Source of the DNA: Psoroptes ovis
Taxonomy: Eukaryota; Arthropoda; Arachnida; Sarcoptiformes; Psoroptidae
NCBI GenBank assembly: GCA_002943765.1
Contig: PQWQ01000034.1
Coordinates: 124,001 to 188,000, forward strand
Length of the DNA: 64,000 nucleotides
Direction of reading: 5' to 3'
A program made the translations under genes and the position numbers. Each line of letters starts with the position of its first letter. Position 1 is the first letter of the stretch. Below are positions 21,778-33,671 of this stretch, piece by piece. Below the pieces are notes generated by a model. It was not told the origin of the DNA. It saw only the letters and a list, made by a program, of their open reading frames with translations, and searched no databases.

Positions 21778-24534
21778 ATGGCAAATGAAGCAAATCTTCG
21801 TCCACAACCGGTCGATTTTGATACGGTTTGGGAAGCGATTCGTGGTACAATCAACAAAATACTTCATTTGAATCATGTGCCAAAAGATGAATGGGGTGAT
21901 CGTTTTCATGATATTTATAAATTATGCATCGCTCATCCAGGTTTGATCGAGTATATATGGTTGCAAAATTAATTCTAATTTGATGTTTTTCATTATTAAA
22001 CAGAATCCTATTCGGACCGTACCTATCATGAAACGAAAAAAGTTCTTGAATCACATGTGAAAATGTTGTATGCGGTGAGTGTTATCATTGATTATTGATG
22101 AATTTGATCACTGATTCAATGTTTAATTCAATTAAAAATAGTCGGTACGAGAAAATTCATCGAATATGAATGATTTGTTGAATATTTATTATGATAAATG
22201 GCTTACCTATCAGAAAGCAATTGAATATCTAACCTCGTTGTATATTTATTTAAATACTCAATATGTTCGCAAATTTCGACATGGTAGTAATGAATTGAGT
22301 GGTGGTGGTGGTGATGATGGTAATCGGTCAAATGAAAGATTAATGGAAATTAATGAACTCGGTGCTTATCTATGGAAAATGGAAATGATTATGCCACTGA
22401 AAGATAATTTATTACAATTATTATTACAAGCAATCAATGAGTAAGTAATTAGTGAATGTATTTAAGTAATCATAATAACTCAAATCAAATTAATATTCAA
22501 TCAGTGATCGTTGTGGTAAAACACAAAATCATACCGTTATATCGACAGTAATCAATTCATTTATATTAATGGAAAGATTCGGTACGAAAAACAAACCAAT
22601 TCTTTATCGTGAATTATTCGAAGAACCATTTTTGATGGCAACAAGTACATATTATAGTCATGAAGCAAAATTATTGCTACAAAATAATAATTGTTCAGAA
22701 TATTTGGAAAAAGTGTTGAATATAATCAATGTAGAAAAAGAACGACTTTATCATTTGATTCCTACTGAATCACATCAACGTGTTATCGAAGTGGTTGAAA
22801 AATGTATGCTACGAGATTATTTGGATTTCTTTCAAAGTGAATGCCGTACTATGGTCAAAAATGAAGTTAGTAAAGATTTACGTAATATGTATCTGTTGTT
22901 GAAATCAGTTGAATCGGGCCTTAAAATAATGGTTGATCAAGTAGAATTACATATCAAAGAAAAAGGATTAGAAGTAATTAAATGTATCATAAATTCAAAA
23001 GATGATAATCATATACAAACATTCATCGAAGAAATATTGAAAGTTTATTATCATTATTTACATTTGATTGAAAACATATTCTCTGGTGATAAATCATTCA
23101 TGTCGGCATTAGATCGTGCTTGTACAGCTATGATTAATTATCGTGAAAATACCAAGCAGCCATGTCGTTCACCTGAAATTCTATCACGTTATTGTGATAA
23201 TTTGCTCAAAAAATCGGCAAAAAATTCATCGGAAAAAGAAATGGAAACAAAAATAACTGAAGCAATAATCATATTTAAATATATTAGTGATAAAGATATA
23301 TTTCAAAAATGTTATGCTAAAATGCTCGCAAAACGATTGATACATTCACAATGTATTTCGATGGAAAATGAAGAATGTATGATACAAAAAATTAAATCTG
23401 TTTGTGGTTATGAATTTACATCCAAATTTCAACGAATGTTTACCGATGTTAAAAGTAAGTTTATTATTATTAAGCTAATTTATCAAATCACTTACCCCAT
23501 TTAATTTAATTTAATTGTAATTTAGTTTGTGATGATTTTATGGCCGGTTTTCATTCACATTTGGAATCGAGTAACATTAAGTTATCAATGTCATTTTCAG
23601 CATACATATTGCAAGCATGTGCATGGCCATTTTCACAGACACCAGTTTCAAATTTTAATATACCATCGATATTTGAAAAAGCAATTCATGAATTTGAAAC
23701 ATTTTATCAGAAAAAAACCAGTAATCGAAAGCTGAATTGGATATTCAATGTTAGTCAAGGAGAAGTGAAATTTCTTTATACGAAAAAATTATATCAAATC
23801 AATATGAATACATTTCAAATAGCAATCATATTGTTATTTGAAAATGTTGATCAATTATCATATGATGATATACAGGTGAGCAATTTTTTGGCTAAATTCA
23901 ATTAGTAATCAACTATTTTCTTTGGTTTGATAGCAAGCAACAAATCTAAACGATGAACAGCTGCAAAGGCATTTGAAATCATTTACTGATTTGAAAATAT
24001 TACTAATCAATAATGGTCCATCATCGTCATCATCTTGTTCATCATCATCATCATCACCATCGCCAACATTAGCTTCAAAATCGCAACAACAACAATCAGC
24101 CACATTGGTTACAACGCCTGAACCATTTTCAAAAACAACCATATTTATATTGAATAAAAATTTCGCTAGTAAACGTATGAAATTTAAAATCAGTGTACCG
24201 CCACCAAAAGAAGTTCAGGTAAATCAATTTGAATTAATTATCAATTCGATCGATGCTATTGAAATTAAAATTTTTTTTGCAGCAAAAAGAAGTCGAACAA
24301 CAGAATGCATCGGTGGAAGAAGATCGAAAAATGTTTTTACAAGCGGCCATTGTACGCATAATGAAAACACGTAAACGTTTAAGGCATAATGCATTGATCG
24401 AAGAAGTGATCAATCAAGCTAAACAACGTTTCAATCCAAACGTATCGATGATTAAGAAAGCTATCGATTCATTGATTGAAAAACAATATATCGATCGTTA
24501 TGAAAATAGTGATGAATATCATTATATGGCATAA
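21778..24534 (+). CDS. CUL2: Cullin-2, scaffold of a cullin-RING ubiquitin ligase
   Basis: Scaffold of the elongin B/C-dependent CRL2 E3 ligase (VHL-type substrate receptors). Seven exons: 21778-21940, 22004-22074, 22142-22440, 22505-23454, 23526-23875, 23934-24218 and 24283-24534, joining to 789 aa (human 745). It matches CUL2 rather than CUL5 or CUL1: PVDFDTVWEAIRGTINKIL and WGDRFHDIYKLC at the start, YLTSLYIYLNTQYVRK, KYISDKDIFQKCYAKMLAKR, and ACGYEFTSK-like sequence (VCGYEFTSKFQRM) in the cullin homology domain. The C-terminal neddylation domain has EEDRKMFLQAAIVRIMKTRK, including the acceptor Lys context, and MIKKAIDSLIEKQYIDR. The extra length is a Ser-rich insertion near SSSSSCSSSSSSPSP in exon 6. 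Confidence 0.96.
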
Positions 24535-24563
24535 ACAAACAAATAATGATTAAAAACATGTGG

Positions 24564-24569
24564 AATAAA
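24564..24569 (+). terminator. Poly(A) signal AATAAA of CUL2
   Basis: AATAAA lies 30 bp after the CUL2 stop, so the CUL2 transcript probably ends just short of, or inside, the 3' end of the convergent RELCH-like gene. Confidence 0.6.
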
Positions 24570-24643
24570 GAAAAACTTTTGCTTATTAATAATAATAACA
24601 ATTTCAATCGGTGGAAATTTTTTTTTCAAGTATATTTAATCAA

Positions 24644-25753
24644 TCAATCATTATTATTATTATTACTTACAACTGTTGTTGCATTTGAATTGCTTCGAAT
24701 TAAATAATTTGAATTTTGTTTATTTTGTTGATGATTAGTCGATGATAATAATAATGATGATGATGATGATATGGAAATGTTCCAAAATTGTCGATAAATT
24801 CGTAATAAATCAGGCGGTTTAGTTATGTTCAGCCCGACTTCATTCCAATTATCAAAATCTTGTTCAGTGTTTTCATCACAAAATGTAATCGATGTTAATT
24901 TATAATTGTTTGCCATTAAATACTCGTTTATTAAATAGTTTAATGCACGCTTTTCATGTGGTTTGATTGGCGTTGATGATGATGTTTCATTTGTGTTTGA
25001 TTGATTAGTTGTCGTTGATCTTTTACTAATTTTATCATCATCGCCTGGACATGAATCACCATCGGCTGAACCACGATAATAAAAATCATGATTAAATTCA
25101 TCAATAAAATCATTGTCATTATTTTTGATTGTTGAATCAATCATATCATTCATTGTCGCTGTTGTTGTTGATTGTTGCTGTTGTGATTCATTGGCCAACA
25201 ATTTATCATCATCATCATTTTCATATTGTCCAGTTGTTGTCATTGTTAAGCTTGCACGTAATGAATCAATAGTTTGCCGAGCTTTTCGTAATTCAAATTC
25301 TAATACAGCAATTCTTTCATCACCAATATGTCTTTCAATATTATTATTATCATCATCATCAGAGTATTGAGCAAAATCCAGCGAATCGACAGTGTTTTCG
25401 GATGGACTACGACGTTCGACAAAAGTGTTTCGAGGAAAAATTGTCGTCATAATTTCATCGTTAGTATTACTGGTGATGGTGGTTGATGGATGATTTTTCG
25501 ATTTATGTGACATATCGAAATGTTTTTCGAAATTATGAGGATTTTCGAAATAATCACGTAAACGAGCGCATTCTTTACCACGTTCAATTAATTCAGCATG
25601 TAATTCTAATGCTGTCAAATGTAAACCAGAACGCAGCAATTTGCTGGCGATACGATCAAAAATTTCAGCTTCAGAATCATTGTTCGTTGCCGTCGTCGTC
25701 AAGTCTGTTATTTCTTCTTGAATCATTTGATCTCGCTGATTGGTGGCCATCAT
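24644..25753 (-). CDS. RELCH: RELCH-like protein, N-terminal LisH part only
   Basis: Matches the N-terminal third of RELCH/KIAA1468, a RAB11-binding HEAT-repeat protein of recycling endosomes and cholesterol transport. The open frame is 369 aa. A first LisH-type segment lies at about residues 30-60 (IFDRIASKLLRSGLHLTALE), followed by LRDYFENPHNFEKHFD. The conserved SPSENTVDSLDFAQYSDDD and a coiled-coil block VLEFELRKARQTIDSL come next. A second LisH-like block, KRALNYLINEYLMANNYKLT, continues with GLNITKPPDLLRIYRQF. The HEAT-repeat two-thirds is absent. The frame ends in low-complexity sequence, and a strong donor (GTAAGT at about 24666) sits just before the stop. A further exon may exist, but I cannot find one on this strand before RFC3 and GK. 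Confidence 0.8.
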   Translation of the reverse strand: MMATNQRDQMIQEEITDLTTTATNNDSEAEIFDRIASKLLRSGLHLTALELHAELIERGKECARLRDYFENPHNFEKHFDMSHKSKNHPSTTITSNTNDEIMTTIFPRNTFVERRSPSENTVDSLDFAQYSDDDDNNNIERHIGDERIAVLEFELRKARQTIDSLRASLTMTTTGQYENDDDDKLLANESQQQQSTTTATMNDMIDSTIKNNDNDFIDEFNHDFYYRGSADGDSCPGDDDKISKRSTTTNQSNTNETSSSTPIKPHEKRALNYLINEYLMANNYKLTSITFCDENTEQDFDNWNEVGLNITKPPDLLRIYRQFWNISISSSSSLLLSSTNHQQNKQNSNYLIRSNSNATTVVSNNNNND

Positions 25754-25990
25754 TTCATTTTTTAAAAGATAATTTTTCGTAATTTATCAATTTAAAGATA
25801 TCAAAACAAATAAAAATTTGCAGACGTACTTTATGATTAATCAATTTACAAAAACATATCGATTGTTTTCGATGAACGAATGAATCGATGTTTAGATCGA
25901 TAGTTTCAAAGATATTGTTTTTTTGTTTTGTTTTGTTTTGACGTTATTTTCAAAGATTAAATCAAATAAATTACATTCTGGTACAACAAG

Positions 25991-27221
25991 ATGAAGATGC
26001 ATACTTTTGGTGAGAAACCGACTGCATTCCAGTTGGAAGCAGGAGGAGAATATTATTATATTGGTTCTGAGGTATGTCCATGAAAAATTGCTGTATAATT
26101 CACTTCAATAGTTATACGATTAAACATCAAAAAAGGTTGGCAATTATCTTCGTATGTTTCGTGGTTCATTGTATAAAAAATTTCCATCATTATGGCGTCG
26201 ATTAGTGACTGTGGAAGAACGTAAACGTATTAATCAACTGGGTTTAGGTGCTCATTCATTAGCCACCAATATTACATTATTAAAAGCAAGTGAAGTTAAT
26301 GAAATATTTTTGGGTAACGATGAAAAGTATAAGGCTGTTTCGATCAGTACTGAACCATCAGTACCACGTGAATCAAAACCAAAACGACCGAATTGGGCAC
26401 CATCGTTGCCTAATACATCACATCATTTAGATGCTGTCCCGTGTTCAACATCGATCGCGCGTAATCGTATCGGTCATAAGCGAGTGCGAACATTTCCATT
26501 GCTTTATGATGATTTAGATTCATCTTTAGTCCACGAAAATTCTTTACAACAAGAAGTATTGATTCCTATACGTTTGGATTTGGAAATTGATGGCCATAAA
26601 CTACGTGATACATTCACTTGGAATAAGAATGGTTTGTTTACGATTTTTTTTTGTCGAATTTCGAAATTGATTCGATTTCTCGTTTTGATTTTAGAAAAAA
26701 CAACAAGTCCCGAACAATTTGCCGAAGTATTATGTGATGATCTAGATCTGCCATCATCATCATTCATACAAGCGATAGCCCAATCAATCAGACAACAAAT
26801 TGATGCATTTCCGAATGAAACATTTATGGAAGATGCACCACCTGATCAACGTGTCGTACTTAAGCTTAATATTCATGTTGGTAATATTTCTCTTGTCGAT
26901 CAATTCGAATGGGATATGTCCGAAAAGGATAATGATCCAGAAGAATTTGCATTGAAATTATGTGCCGAATTAGGCTTGGGTGGTGAATTTGTGACAGCAA
27001 TCGCTTACAGTATTCGTGGCCAGCTAGCATGGTATCAGCGTACATATGCTTTCAGTGAAAACCCGTTGCCAACAGTTGATCTGCCGTTTCGTAATCCAAG
27101 CGATGCTGATCAATGGTGTCCATTCTTGGAAACATTAACCGATGCTGAAATGGAGAAAAAGATACGTGATCAAGATCGTAATACTCGTCGTATGCGACGT
27201 TTAGCCAATACAACTTGGTAA
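25991..27221 (+). CDS. SMARCB1: SMARCB1/SNF5, core SWI/SNF subunit
   Basis: Core subunit of the BAF/SWI-SNF chromatin remodeller, which contacts the nucleosome acidic patch. Exons 25991-26071, 26136-26631 and 26695-27221 give 367 aa (human 385). The first exon, MKMHTFGEKPTAFQLEAGG, reads directly into VGNYLRMFRGSLYKKFPSLW, the conserved winged-helix DNA-binding domain. Repeat 1 contains LRDTFTWNKNEKTTSPEQF, but only if a 63-bp in-frame intron at 26632-26694 is removed. Unspliced, it would insert 21 hydrophobic residues foreign to the family. Repeat 2 contains LNIHVGNISLVDQFEWDMSE, and the C-terminal basic helix is KIRDQDRNTRRMRRLANT. The start is 237 bp from the divergent RELCH-like start, implying a shared promoter region. 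Confidence 0.97.
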
Positions 27222-27563
27222 TTTATCAGCCTCGTTTATCATTAAAAAACCTCGGACCAATATTCGTAAATGGAAATCTGTTTCAGAGAGATGGCAGCAT
27301 AATTCGGGTTTGAAAGCTTAATTATTTAAAATTTTTTGGTGTCGACAACCTAATAGAAAATATGATAAGTTTATGATAAAAAGTATAGCCTTGTATCTAT
27401 ATGAATTAAATTTTGTCATTCATTCATATCAACTAACATTAAATTAATGAAAAATAAAATTTCGATTGAATACGCATTTCACAGAGGGCTTATACTGTTT
27501 CAAAACACTCTTGTGTACTCATTCAAATTCATATCATTAACCATCAATTTCGAATCCAAAAAA

Positions 27564-28307
27564 ATGACGTTCGATTTTCCTGGACAAACAGCATTGGTGA
27601 CTGGCGCTGGACGTGGTATTGGCCGAGAAATCGTTAAACAATTAGCGGTTAGAGACGTCGATGTGATAGCGATTTGTCGAACATGTTCAGATTTACAATC
27701 ATTGCGCAATGAATATCCGAATCGAATTCGTACAATTCAATTAGACTTACGTGATTGGCGAGCAACACAACAAGCGCTTGAACCGTATGCAGAACAAATT
27801 GATATGATTGTTAATAATGCAGCATATGCAAAATGTACACCATTCGGTCAAATAACTGAACAAGAATGTGATGATCATTATTCATTGAATGTTAAAGCAT
27901 TGATTAATGTAACACAATCGGTTACAATCGGTATGAAAAAACGACGTTCCGGTTCGATTGTTAATGTGTCCAGTTTGGCTGGCTTAATTGGACTCGCAGA
28001 TCATTTAGTTTATGGATCATCAAAAGCAGCCGTTGATTTAATCACAAAAATAATGGCCATTGAATTAGGACCATTCGGCATACGTGTCAATTCAATTAAT
28101 CCAGGCGTAACGAATACTGAAATGGCTAAAGTTGGTTGGTCAAATACGGAACGACGTGATTGGATGTTGGCACGTTGTCCATTGAATCGTTTCAGTGAAC
28201 CTGAAGAAGTGGCACAAGCTGTTCTATTTCTACTCAGCAATAAATCTGGTTTAATTAATTCCGTCAACTTGCCAATCGATGGTGGCATTTATACGACTAA
28301 AATCTAA
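27564..28307 (+). CDS. DCXR: L-xylulose reductase-like short-chain dehydrogenase
   Basis: Classical SDR most like dicarbonyl/L-xylulose reductase, which reduces L-xylulose to xylitol with NADPH in the uronate cycle. 247 aa, a normal length (human 244). ATG 27564 (MTFDFPGQTALVTG) is chosen over an in-frame ATG 39 codons upstream because the family begins here. The cofactor site is TGAGRGIG; Arg after the first strand (ICRTCSDL) suits NADPH. NNAAYA is followed by catalytic Ser in VNVSSLAGL and YxxxK as YGSSK. MAIELGPFGIRVNSINPGVT and LFLLSNKSGLINSVNLPIDG match DCXR. Single exon. Related SDRs such as carbonyl reductases cannot be fully excluded. Confidence 0.9.
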   Translation: MTFDFPGQTALVTGAGRGIGREIVKQLAVRDVDVIAICRTCSDLQSLRNEYPNRIRTIQLDLRDWRATQQALEPYAEQIDMIVNNAAYAKCTPFGQITEQECDDHYSLNVKALINVTQSVTIGMKKRRSGSIVNVSSLAGLIGLADHLVYGSSKAAVDLITKIMAIELGPFGIRVNSINPGVTNTEMAKVGWSNTERRDWMLARCPLNRFSEPEEVAQAVLFLLSNKSGLINSVNLPIDGGIYTTKI

Positions 28308-28485
28308 AATGAATTGATTCGAATTAATTCATTTTATTTCAAAAAGTCATTTATTTTGATTGATTCAATTCATTTTCCAACAAATACAATCGATTTATAA
28401 ATAATTGGCCAGCCAATTTTACACAAATATACTAATGTTCATATTCATTTTCATTCATTCAAACATTGCTCATCATCATCATTGA

Positions 28486-29699
28486 TTAAGGTTGTTGTTT
28501 TCGATCGATGTTCACATTGTCATTATTTTCAATTGTTTGACCATTAACTGTACGGTCATAATAATCATCATCATGGTCATCATCAGGTAAACGTTCAATG
28601 AATTCACCGAATATTGTCACGTATTTTTGCAGTGTTTCATTCATCACTGGACTTAGTGATGATAATTTATTGATGTTGAAATTTTTCTTACCAACACAAG
28701 CCCTTGATTTACGGCCAAATATTTTTCGTTCACAAAGTGTTGAAACAAGTCCTAAATGACATTCATTTGAATGGAAATGAATTAATGAATCATTAATGTG
28801 AAATATGAATGTCAAATATGTATATAATGCAAACCTGCCGATGCTTGATTGATTAAATCTTGCATTGCTTTCGTTGCATCCGATCCACATTGTCGTTGTA
28901 TCAATGTATCGATACAATAATGCCATTCATTGAATGCACAACAACCATATTGTACAGTATTTTCCATTGAATCCAATGAAAATTGTTTTGATGATGAAAG
29001 GAAATAATTTTGAAACAATGATTGACATTGTTCTTGTCCATTATTATGTGTTAATGAATGCTTGATGCATTTTGCATGTTGCAGGTATTCTATTAAAATG
29101 GTTAAAAGGTGGTTATCAAGGTTGTAGGTTGATATTAAATAGATTTAATAATCAAATTATTACTTACTATTACGTATTTGGCTATCACTGGCACACAGAT
29201 TATTCCATGATTGCACAAATACATCTGAATTCATTTTTTGTAGTGATGATGTTGGATTACAACGGAAATAATGTTGATTAATACAATTCATAAATCGTAA
29301 GACGATTTGACACATGCCATCGAATTCTCGAGCATATTCTTGATCTTGACCAGTAGTTGTACGATTATTTCTGGAAGCGATCGCCAACATACTTTGTTCA
29401 CCATCTTGATTAGCTTGAATCAAACAATATTCAACATAACCACCTTGACAAAGGCTATCATCATTATCATCGTTTGGTTTATTGAAGATCATTCGATTAT
29501 TTGATTCAAGCATAGCAAATTGCGGTGGTTGGTGTTGTTCAATCGCACGATTCCATTGCTGTGGTTGACCATTATCGAAATTCATCATCATTGAAGGATA
29601 CGAAGACATTGGTATCATTTGATAATACATCGAATGGACCGAATTGGCCCATAATAACAATGCCAATAATGATAACGAAATTGAATCCATGTTTTTCAT
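28486..29699 (-). CDS. Secreted cysteine-containing protein, unknown family
   Basis: Three exons, 29699-29168, 29089-28835 and 28751-28486, join in frame to 350 aa with consensus splice sites. A signal peptide (MDSISLSLLALLLWANSVHS) opens it. A Met/Gln/Asn-rich stretch follows, then a cysteine-bearing domain with spacing visible in GYVEYCLIQ, FDGMCQIVLRFMNCINQHYF, CNPTSSLQK and SWNNLC. After the first intron come EQCQSLFQNYF, QYGCCAFNEWHYCIDTLIQ, RQCGSDATK and LCERKIFGRKSRACVGKK. The tail is acidic with a DDDHDDDYYD run. The all-helical look with many disulfides resembles arthropod secreted domains, but I cannot name the family. Possible decayed relatives lie at 35.2-35.5 and 45.2-45.4 kb. 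Confidence 0.72.
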
Positions 29700-29969
29700 T
29701 GAATCAAAGGATCAGCACATACACATATACACACTAAGTATATTGTCTAAATGATTGACAATTGTCAAATGAATCACAACACCAAGTCACCGATTTGGAT
29801 TTTCGTGTTTAGTTCAGCTGAGCTGTCAAAAAAAAAAGAGTAAAAATGATTCGAAAGTAAGAAATGAAGAGCTAAATGAATGAATGAAAGTATACTTCGA
29901 AATACTTTTTCTTAAATATATAAGACGATAATTTTCGGTATGTGTGAGAGGCCTAAGGATGATTAATTA

Positions 29970-30050
29970 TTGGGTTGTCCCATAAGTTCTTGCCATTTTT
30001 TAAATTTTTTTTTCATTCGAAAAACCGCAAGAACTTATGGGACAACCTAA
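29970..30050. mobile_element. Mariner-ended MITE, copy A1 (divergent)
   Basis: Ends TTGGGTTGTCCCATAAGTTC and GAACTTATGGGACAACCTAA are inverted repeats. The ends resemble mariner terminal repeats, and this copy has the classical CCCATAAGTT form. Only an AT-rich spacer lies between. Confidence 0.8.
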
Positions 30051-30243
30051 ATTACAAGTGATGATTGATTTTAGTGACAAGTACAAGTGAATGAAGAAGA
30101 ATCATTGAAGCGATGATTCAATCTCGGGATTCAATTCAATACAATCGTATGTAATATTGATGGAATCGCACACACACACAATAATCGAATCAAAAGTTTC
30201 GTGGTTCAAAAGTTCAATTAAATAAAAAGAAAAAATAAATTAA

Positions 30244-30412
30244 GGGTGAAAGTTATTCAAGTTTTAATTCGTAGTTTTAAAATTGAATTTCATAATTTTC
30301 AAGTTGAATTTCGTAATTTTAGGGTTCAAAAATGCATTCAAAACTACGAAATTCATGTTTAAAACTACGAAAATTAATTTTAAAACTCTGAATTAAACCT
30401 TGAAACCCTGTA
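30244..30412. mobile_element. Palindromic MITE, copy B1
   Basis: Near-palindrome of about 168 bp. The left arm (AAGTTTTAATTCGTAGTTTT) is mirrored by AAAACTACGAATTAAAACTT-like sequence on the right, ending AAACCCTGTA. The left terminus is degraded. Confidence 0.75.
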
Positions 30413-30437
30413 GTAAAAAATGAATGAAGATAATCAC

Positions 30438-30638
30438 CTTATCAAAATTGATCTCCATTAATAAATGGAATGAATTGATTGATTGAATGCTGTCATAATT
30501 ATCATTTTGAATTACAAATAAATTATAATTCGAATTTAAACCACTTTGATCAATCAATGTATCGGCTGGATTCACCTGGTTGATCAAAGTTTCGAATAAA
30601 ATCAAACACACAGTAATTAATCGAAATGATTTAATTAT
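30438..30638 (-). pseudogene. Orphan signal-peptide exon with lost start codon
   Basis: An open stretch reads IIKSFRLITVCLILFETLIN and continues through about 67 codons to a donor-like AAG|GTGATT at 30437. It looks like the first exon of a secreted protein whose ATG has become ATA (30638-30636). A MITE copy sits immediately downstream, and no partner exon was found. It could instead be a later exon of an unrecognised gene, or chance. Confidence 0.3.
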
Positions 30639-31072
30639 AAATCATTTCTCGCTCGAAGAAGAATACGAAAAATAAGTATGCCACAATGGATCATGGATCG
30701 ATGAACTTAGTGTGACACATTTGATTCGATTTGACAATTTGAATCCAATACTTGCTTTGCCAAATGGTCAAAATATATGGTCGTGCCGCCGCTGCTGGTG
30801 GTGGTGGTGGTTGGTGTTCTCGCAGGTCAATCGACAAACAAAGCAAATCCCGGAACTTATTGAGTGCGGGGATTTTTGCTTAAAAAATGAACAGCAACAA
30901 AAAAATACAGGAAATGCTCGTTTTCACAAAGCAACACACAATTTCCATTATCATCAATTGTTGTGTTTGTCAACAGTGTTCATTATTGTTTGGGACAATT
31001 TGTGTGTGCATATGTCACAAATATATTAGATTTTCAATTTCATTTTATTTTCATTCGCAAATATACTTTTAA

Positions 31073-31158
31073 TAAGGTTGTCCGAAAAATTTTGACCGAT
31101 TTTCATGTGGCAACTCTATCTGAATAAGCGTAATGAACTTTTCGGACAACAACCTAAT
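31073..31158. mobile_element. Mariner-ended MITE, copy A2
   Basis: AAGGTTGTCCGAAAAATTTT at the left and AACTTTTCGGACAACAACCTAA at the right; the right end carries an extra AAC. Confidence 0.8.
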
Positions 31159-31171
31159 ACATTTAATACAT

Positions 31172-33671
31172 TCACTTGACACTCAGATCATTACGTATTG
31201 TTTCAATTATGTTACGATTGATATTCGCCATCATCCACCAATGATGACCATTATTATTGTTGCTCATTTCATTGTTTTTGTATTGTTCATTCCAAATATT
31301 CATGATTTGATTTAATCGCTGTTTTAAATTATTCAAAATATTCATCAATGCTTCACCATTATAATTATTCGAATCATCATTTCGAATAATCGAAGAATTC
31401 GAACACATTTGTCGATACCAATAATGAATGTTTGTAAATCTAGAAAAATGAATAAATGAATTAGTTCATTGATCATAGGTTTCGATTTTTTAAAAGGTTA
31501 TAACCACATACAATTCATCAAAATCATCGTTGTCGATGATTACATCAGGTAGAATGGTATCGATTATGGAACCGATTTCCATCAATTCACCGGAATCGAT
31601 CGATGGTTGTAATCGAAAATGTTTGAAAATTCGAGTGAATACATTGAATGAACGATTCAATTTAGGGTTCGGTATTATCGATATTTGAGCTAAATTTTTC
31701 ATTGTTTCAATTGCTTTTTTCACCAATATCAAGTCGCTGGATTGTACGCGTATTAATTGTTCAAGTTGTCTGAGCTGTTTTCGATAATTTTGATATTTTT
31801 GAACATTTTCATCGAATGATGGATATTTTTGAAAACATGTCAGACATTGACCTTTCAACACTGGTTCCAAATCCATAGACGAACCAAACGGTACTGGTCC
31901 ATCATTATCGCATTGAATGCAACGCAAAGCATAACCTTTACGTGCATCAGCCACGCACACTGGACAATGACAACCGAAAAAATAATGATTTAAACGTTCT
32001 TGCCGCTTGTCGTAAGGCATGTCCTTGTTCGGGCCATATGTGATCGTTATTTCTTCACCTTTACGTATGAAACGATTAGTGGTGAAACGAATGCGGCCAT
32101 CTTTGAATTCCCAATTGGTATTCGGTACACAACTATGATTGATCAATGAACCAACTAAACATTGACAATTGGCAATATGACCTCGTAGGCTCCAATCGGC
32201 ATTATATTCATGCCAACCGAAAACATTGAATATGATTCGTCGTATGTCGACAATGATCATATCGATAAAATCGATTATGAATTCTTTAGGGGCATTTAGT
32301 GGTAATTTATGTACAATGGCCAATAGAACGGCCGTCTCCAAACCAATTACAACATGTTGAACATTTGCCCATTCCGAGTGTTTTGAATTATGATCCCATA
32401 GAATTGATGACATTTTATATGCACGACTTTTCTGGGCTAAATCTTTGTCCATTTCCCGTAATAATCTTTGATTATCTTCACGTAAATAATCATCAATACA
32501 ATAATCTTTTAATTCGTGAGTTTCACGTTCAATTTCATATGCAATCATAGGGGTTATTCTTGACACCATACGAAATACATGTACTGATGCTGATGTTAAT
32601 GATTTCAACAGCGAAATCAAGCCACATTCATACCGGTGATAAAGGTTATAGGTTTCTTCAAAACATTTACGATTACAGAATAGTACTTCGGTACAATAAA
32701 GACATGGATATATTCGATATTTCAAATCTCGAAAACAATTCGAACATTTTCGATGCAGATAATCTGATTCGATTACAATTGAATATGGCCGCTCTTCGAG
32801 AATCCGTGTTTTTTCATCAATATCTTCTTTAGCGACGAAATGGCGGCCAACAATCGGTGATTGTCGTATGGTGCAACGTTGATCCAAACGATAATTGAAA
32901 TAATTTTCATCCATTGATTCATTGTCATTCGGTTTATTGTCTTTGGCCGACATTTGTAAGGCCAAATTTTGTTTCATTCGTTCCAATTCATCAATCGATA
33001 TGAATTGTTCATATTCATCAGCTGTTGGATGATCAGATAATTCGGCGATCATTAAATCAATCAATTTGTAAGCTTCATTATAACGGGATAATGATTTGAG
33101 ACAATTAATTTCCATAATACGATATTTCAATCGGACAGCGAATGGTATCGATTGTTGACGGCCATATGTATCACATAGATCAAGTGCAACGCGAATCGAA
33201 TATAATGCTGCATTCATTTCATCCAATTGCAGATGACATTGACATTTACGGGCATAAAGCCTGGTTGCCATCGGCAAATCTTGCAACAAGGGCATGTATA
33301 AAATTGCCTTTAATAAACAGAAAAAGAAACAAGGACCTTTAAAATTGAGGTTTTTCAAAAAAACAAATACAAACCCTTGTATAATACTTGAGTGCACGAT
33401 TTACATTCGAAGATTTATCGTGTATATGACCCAGAGATGCTTGTTGAAGATAATAATCGGCCACTATTTTAAGGTTTTTAGCCATGACCAAATTTTTTCC
33501 ATTATTTTCTCGAGAATTTTGAATTTCAGCCTCGATCAGCGATTGTAAATCATCCAATTGAATCATATTTTCCAATATGAAATTGATACGTTCATTGTTT
33601 GTCCGCAATCGTTTATATTCATTACATTTTTGTAGCTTGTTCATCAATTCATTTCGTTTGGCTGATTGCAT
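31172..33671 (-). CDS. SMYD4: SMYD4-like SET/MYND-domain protein
   Basis: Putative protein-lysine methyltransferase of the SMYD family, subgroup with N-terminal TPRs. Exons 33671-33375, 33307-31512 and 31439-31172 give 786 aa, against about 804 in human SMYD4. Helical TPR-like sequence at about 60-190 contains LYARKCQCHLQLDEMNAALY. The SET domain opens at RHFVAKEDIDEKTRILEERP and is interrupted by the MYND zinc finger, CSNCFRDLKYRIYPCLYC continuing to HRYECG. It resumes with GSLINHSCVPNTNWEF (NHSCxPN), GEEITITYGPNKD and the post-SET cysteines GCHCPVC and RCIQCD. Zinc ligands and the catalytic-site tyrosine region are present. The short third exon is Asn-rich and not conserved. Confidence 0.9.

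Noticed and set aside
27564..28307. Horizontal transfer of the intronless SDR from bacteria
   Set aside because: The sequence matches animal DCXR block by block, and base composition equals that of neighbours; several neighbouring genes are also intronless.
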